The notes beneath the pieces were generated by a model that worked only from the letters and a program-made list of their open reading frames with translations, did no database searches and had not been told where the DNA came from. From assembly GCA_025766275.1 (NCBI GenBank), contig JAFKAC010000001.1, positions 1,054,001 to 1,118,000 of the forward strand: a stretch of DNA of 64,000 nucleotides. The letters run 5' to 3'. Position numbers and translations under genes: made by a program. Positions 58,487 to 64,000 of this stretch are shown piece by piece. Position 1 is the stretch's first letter. Every line of letters begins with the position of its first letter. This DNA comes from Lactarius indigo (taxonomy: Eukaryota > Basidiomycota > Agaricomycetes > Russulales > Russulaceae).

Positions 58487-59729
58487 TCCTATATGTCGAA
58501 AGATGTACCAAGGAGGGAGGACCGCAGAGAGGAGTAGTCGACAACACGACGAATCCTTGTGTCAACGAGGAGAAAAGGGTTATAGATTAGCGCTCGACCG
58601 ATTTGGTGTAATGGGCGTTGGCCTGCATATGTACGAACCTGTCTTGGAACCTGTCAACCAGAAAACGCCGCTACTTTATCAATGACGAAAGTAGCAAATG
58701 CTGCCGTTGGATGTTTACAGAACCGCTTGCGACTCAGGTGCTGCGTGCTTCCAAACGCTCCGTGAAGTTAAGATGAAATGCTGACTGGGAAAGACCGGCA
58801 TTACTTACCAAAAGTGGATTTTGCATTTCTGTTGTGTATTCGGGAACTTGCGTTACCTCCCGGCGCCTACGCGAAATCTGGAAAGGTGAGTGAGGTGCAC
58901 GCATCTTCTCAGCGCCACCCGCCTGTGATATCTACACTCATCGTTGACACACAACCTACTGTCGCATTTTCGGCAATCTCCGGCTTTGTGACTGATGCGA
59001 CGCCGGCCGTCACACTTGCGTGGCTTGGAACGCAGACTCATGTTTGTGCATGCCTCCGCGTAACGCACGACTTCCGTACAGGTATTTGTAGGGTTCGAGG
59101 ACACGTCGTTGCTAAACAGCTAAGGCTGCGCGCGAGTGCAGCATGTTCACATGCCGCCGCGTGACGCACGACTTTGAGAGGCGACTTTGTACAGATATTT
59201 GTAGGGTTCAAGGACACGTCGTTGCTAAATAGCGACTGCGCGCGAGTGCAGCATGTTCGACCAATGGCCCTTCCAGAATGCTAGTTACGGTAATGCGTGT
59301 AAATGCACATTTCTGGAGATCATCGATCATTGTTCGCGTGTCAAGTTGTAGCACTTCCGACATTCAATCCACCTACTAGCTAAATCCCACGTACTCAAAC
59401 CCTACATTACACAGATCTTTGCCAAGGTTGCTGATCGCCTGCAAAGCCGTAAAGTTGTTCTGATTATTAGCTTCAACGCCTTAGCGCCGCGCTTAGCTCA
59501 AGTGGTGTAGGTGGCCCGTTCAAAAGACCGCGATAATCCGAACAAGAACGCAAAAAGGGGATAATGCGTGGGGATTCCTTAGTTATAACTAAGATACTTT
59601 ACAGTAGTGGAGTATGCCACGGACTGGCGCAATACATCAGACCGAGATATGCATGAGCACTGGCGCAGCGATACAAGAAACAAAAACAAAAAAGAGAACA
59701 AATCAAGATGCAGTGATCAAGAGACAGAA
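58487..59729. other. Spacer between eIF4A3 and the 12-repeat gene
   Basis: Holds the promoter of the 12-repeat gene (a TATA-like gttatagatt at about 58580) and the 3' flank of eIF4A3. It also holds a tandem duplication at 59049-59259. No further gene was found; the open frame 58778-59164 overlaps the duplicated sequence and has no family features. Confidence 0.45.
59049..59259 (+). repeat. Tandem duplication, two copies of about 100-110 bp
   Basis: Copy 1 is 59049-59149 and copy 2 is 59150-59259. Both contain catgcc-ccgcgt-acgcacgactt, a tatttgtagggttc segment, ggacacgtcgttgctaaa and gcgcgagtgcagcatgttc. Copy 2 carries a small insertion after the first segment and a deletion later. Confidence 0.85.
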
Positions 59730-61360
<1,631 letters not shown>

Positions 61361-61466
61361 TGTCACTGTTGGCCGTTGAATTCAGAAATGAAAAAATGAG
61401 TAAAATTATCGGAGTTTTAAAACCGGGTTTCCCTTGTACTCGACTTTGGACCAACAAGACACAACT
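61361..61466. promoter_or_regulatory. Bidirectional promoter of eIF4A3 and SF3A3
   Basis: Only 106 bp separate the two start codons. The region is AT-rich with no clear TATA box. The part near eIF4A3 also survives next to the eIF4A3 pseudogene (45417-45480). Both genes act in pre-mRNA splicing, so shared control would be sensible; that is inference from position. Confidence 0.7.
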
Positions 61467-63279
61467 ATGGACTCGGTCATCGAAATTCAACGCCAAACAC
61501 ACGAGGAAATAGAACAGTATGAGCGAGCGCTTTACACAGTCCTTTCACGCCCCCAAAATGCACACCAGACCCGTCTCCAAAATGAGCACAAGGCCTCCCA
61601 AATCCTCGACCGTATCTCTTCTCGCGTCACCACTTTACACTCGACGTATCAGGACCAAGACACGCGCAACGTAGAAATCAACGCTATCTCTGCGCCGAGC
61701 CAGCCCGGAGATTTGTCTGAATTTTACGCGAGGTTGGGTAAAGTTCAGGAACACCACAACAAATATCCTGATGCAGGTGCAGATGGGGTCGAGCTTGATA
61801 TTGCCGCTCTTCTTGAAGAAATCACTCCCGAAGACTATGATGAGGACTACGTCTACGAAGATCGTGAGTTTTAAATGGTCATCATTCCCTAGTCCCTCTC
61901 AATTACGCCTCCGTTAGCCGTGGCAAATATGTTCTCTGGAGAAGAAGTCTACGGAAGATACCTCGACCTTCACGCGAATCACACAGCATTTAACAATTTG
62001 AAGAATGTCGGGAAGCGGCTCGGCTATCTCCAATACCTGGATGCTTTACTCCTCGCTGAAAAGGGACTTATCCATGCGGATATTCCCAAGGAGACCCGAT
62101 TCAGTCGAGACTATGAGACGTGAGTTACTCAAAGTACCTCCTGTCCTTCCTTGTTTAATGTTTCCTAGATACATCGGTGCTCTACACAGCTATCTTACGT
62201 CTTTTGTACGTCGCACGCAGCCACTTGTCGACATCGACTCGAAACAAACTGGCACGGTTGAGGAGTTCGGCATAAAATGGGATGCCGGCGAACTCGAGGG
62301 TTGGATAGACGAGGGCCACAAGGCACCCCCCGATGGCAGTGAGGAGGGTATCTGGTGTACAGCGTGTGAGTATTCCACCACGATGATGTGGCGTATCCCA
62401 TTTTACCGTTAGCAAGGCCAAAAACTGTATTCAAAGCAGACCGTATACGACGCCCATCTCACCTCAAAAAAGCATATCAAAGCCACCTCTAGGCAAGCCT
62501 CGTCAGACCAGCCTCCTTCCAACCCCAATGGCCCCCCCTCTTCTACGCCCACTCCTGCTAGCAATGGAGCACCGTCAAAGAATAAACATCGCACCACGGC
62601 GCTATTAACTTACCTCGCAACGGCTCTCCTCGAGGACTTATTGCCGACTCTTAATGATACCAAGGCAAACGTCGAACGGCGTTTCTCGCTGACTGCTAAA
62701 GAGCGCGAGCAGGAGATCATGGAATCCCAGAAACCACCTGCTCCCTTACCGTCAGCTGGGCCCGAGGCTGGTGGGGAGGAGGAAGAGGAAGAAGAGCGGA
62801 TCTACAACCCTTTGAAGCTCCCGATGGGTTGGGACGGCAAGCCGATTCCGTATTGGCTTTACAAGCTCCATGGGCTGGGTGTGGAATACCGGTGTGAGAT
62901 CTGCTCAGATCACGTGTATATGGGGCGGTGAGTACTCGCGGTTACGTGACCGAGACGACAGCTAAGGTGACTGTAGGAAAAATTTTGAGCGGCATTTCCA
63001 AGAATCGAGACATGCGTTCGGCATGCGCGCTCTTGGCTTGCCCAACACGAAGCACTTCCACGAGATCACTAAGATCGAGGATGCTATGGCCTGTACGTAC
63101 CCGTTCGCTCTATGATCTATCGCATACTCATACTCCCACCTACAGTGGCTGAGCGGCTGAAACGAGAGGGCCGGCACGAGATCTTTGAGCAGGAGACGAT
63201 GGAGGAGTTGGAGGATGAGGAGGGCAACGTCTATAATCGCAAGACATATGACGATCTTAAGAAGCAAGGTCTCATCTGA
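61467..63279 (+). CDS. SF3A3: Splicing factor 3a subunit 3 (SF3a60 / Prp9)
   Basis: Model: 61467-61863, 61918-62119, 62169-62365, 62417-62927, 62977-63092, 63146-63279, giving 518 aa, close to the family's usual size. The N terminus has the SF3a60 helical region ([20 protein letters not shown]); then [21 protein letters not shown] with [10 protein letters not shown] first C2H2 zinc finger lies at about residues 263-286 ([19 protein letters not shown]). An acidic linker and [28 protein letters not shown] follow. The second finger is [20 protein letters not shown]. The end is [12 protein letters not shown]. It is part of the U2 snRNP and needed for branch-site recognition. The fourth exon uses a CAAG acceptor chosen because it joins the zinc finger in frame. 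Confidence 0.95.
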
Positions 63280-63464
63280 CACTGCGATGATTCTTTTGGT
63301 CTATTGGTCCTGTCATTTTTGTTGTCTTTCAATGTAGCCCGCGTGTATCTCGTGCGGTGACGCGACCCATGTATTACGTCAGAAAACATCGCTCCCAAAT
63401 CAGGAGCCAACGCTGATCCCAGCTGAACACAGGTAATTCAGTTGGTACTCTTCCTAGACTCGTT

Positions 63465-64000
63465 ATGCACTTGTATCTTGGGGAGAATCCTCGGACGATC
63501 TACCTCGTCACAAGCTCACAAGAAGAAATTGACGGGCGTCCCAGACGAGCCTTGGTCTTCCGAGCAGCCCAGGAGAACCCTGACAAGGCCATTGTTGAAT
63601 TTCTTCCCAAGGACCAGGTCAACCTCGCGAATTCGGTGCGCCTGACGAGTAGAGTGGTCAAGGGGTGCTTGGGCCTCATTCATGTCGCGGAAGGTGCGTC
63701 CAAGGGCTACTCTGTGTACCACAGAGTCGCGGCTGAACAACAACCACCGCATAGATCTCTTCCTCGCCGTCATCACCTCTGCCACGGAGATCGGAAACAC
63801 CAGACCGACAGCGGATTCCCCAGAGTCCGTCGCAAAGATCCACGAGGTCAATTTTTACAGCTTGACGTCTTCCGTATGGGACGATCTCTCCGTCGTCGGG
63901 GACAGCCTGCCCAGCCCTACGTTTGAGGAACAACAAGTCGACGTCATGTCGCTACGCGAGATACGCGACTCGTACCCGCAAAATGTCGCGCCGCCACCTG
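63465..64000 (+). CDS. Sac-domain phosphoinositide phosphatase, N-terminal part (cut by window)
   Basis: Model: exon 1 63465-63693, exon 2 from 63755, still open at 64000. It starts MHLYLGENPRTIYLV. The phrases GCLGLIHVAE and, after splic­ing, LFLAVITSATEIGNTRP match the start of the Sac phosphatase domain of synaptojanin-like Inp51/52/53 enzymes. A VAKIHEVNFYSLTSSVWDD segment follows. The catalytic C-x5-R-T/S motif and any inositol 5-phosphatase domain would lie right of the window, so the subfamily cannot be fixed. Same strand as SF3A3 with 185 bp between. Confidence 0.8.

Noticed and set aside
59485..59550. tRNA-like segment (tagctcaagtggt with a later gttcaaa)
   Set aside because: It has an A-box-like start, but no complete cloverleaf, acceptor stem or proper B box could be drawn.

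Overview
This window is nuclear DNA of a filamentous basidiomycete, most likely an Agaricomycete. Genes carry many phase-consistent GT-AG introns of about 45-65 bp. The gene families are typical of that group: DUF6535 membrane proteins, F-box proteins, APH-like kinases, Ty3 retroelements, hAT and CACTA-like DNA transposons. Four conserved single-copy eukaryotic genes are also present (VPS60/CHMP5, eIF4A3/FAL1, SF3A3/PRP9, a Sac-domain phosphatase).

Layout. 1-4768: two nested Ty3-type LTR retrotransposons on the minus strand; element 1 (gag, protease, RT; cut by the window edge) sits inside the gag gene of element 2. 4890-9190: relics of a DNA transposon (5' exons of a CACTA-like gene, a divergent decayed multi-exon gene, a TGACT-rich stretch). 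9200-11187: decayed flanks. 11188-30936: five tandem minus-strand DUF6535 genes (here DUF-1 to DUF-5, 832-888 codons) with homologous upstream and downstream flanks, so the duplicated unit was gene plus flanks. 31359-35219: an F-box gene, a lysine-rich nuclear-type protein, and VPS60. 36092-61360: a direct duplication of a three-gene block (APH-like kinase, repeat-bearing DUF6535 gene, eIF4A3). The left copy has a 5-repeat DUF6535 gene (1408 aa) and a dead eIF4A3; the right copy has a 12-repeat DUF6535 gene (2661 aa) and the working eIF4A3. A complete hAT transposon with 8-bp target duplications sits at the junction. 61361-64000: a 106-bp divergent promoter between eIF4A3 and SF3A3, then SF3A3, then the start of a Sac-domain phosphatase.

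Most striking is the right-hand DUF6535 gene. It has an N-terminal membrane module followed by twelve copies of a repeat of about 177 residues; eight of these are separate exons of 519-534 nt, all bounded by phase-1 introns, so whole exons can be added or lost without shifting the frame. Its sister gene, with a 2158-nt core exon of exactly the same length, has only five repeats. Together with the five-gene array, this is a locus where a membrane-anchored, repeat-bearing family is being amplified both as genes and as exons. Its function is unknown; a role in recognition or nonself response is only an inference.

Exon models were built by hand from splice motifs, reading-frame continuity and paralogue comparison. 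No database search or alignment program was run.
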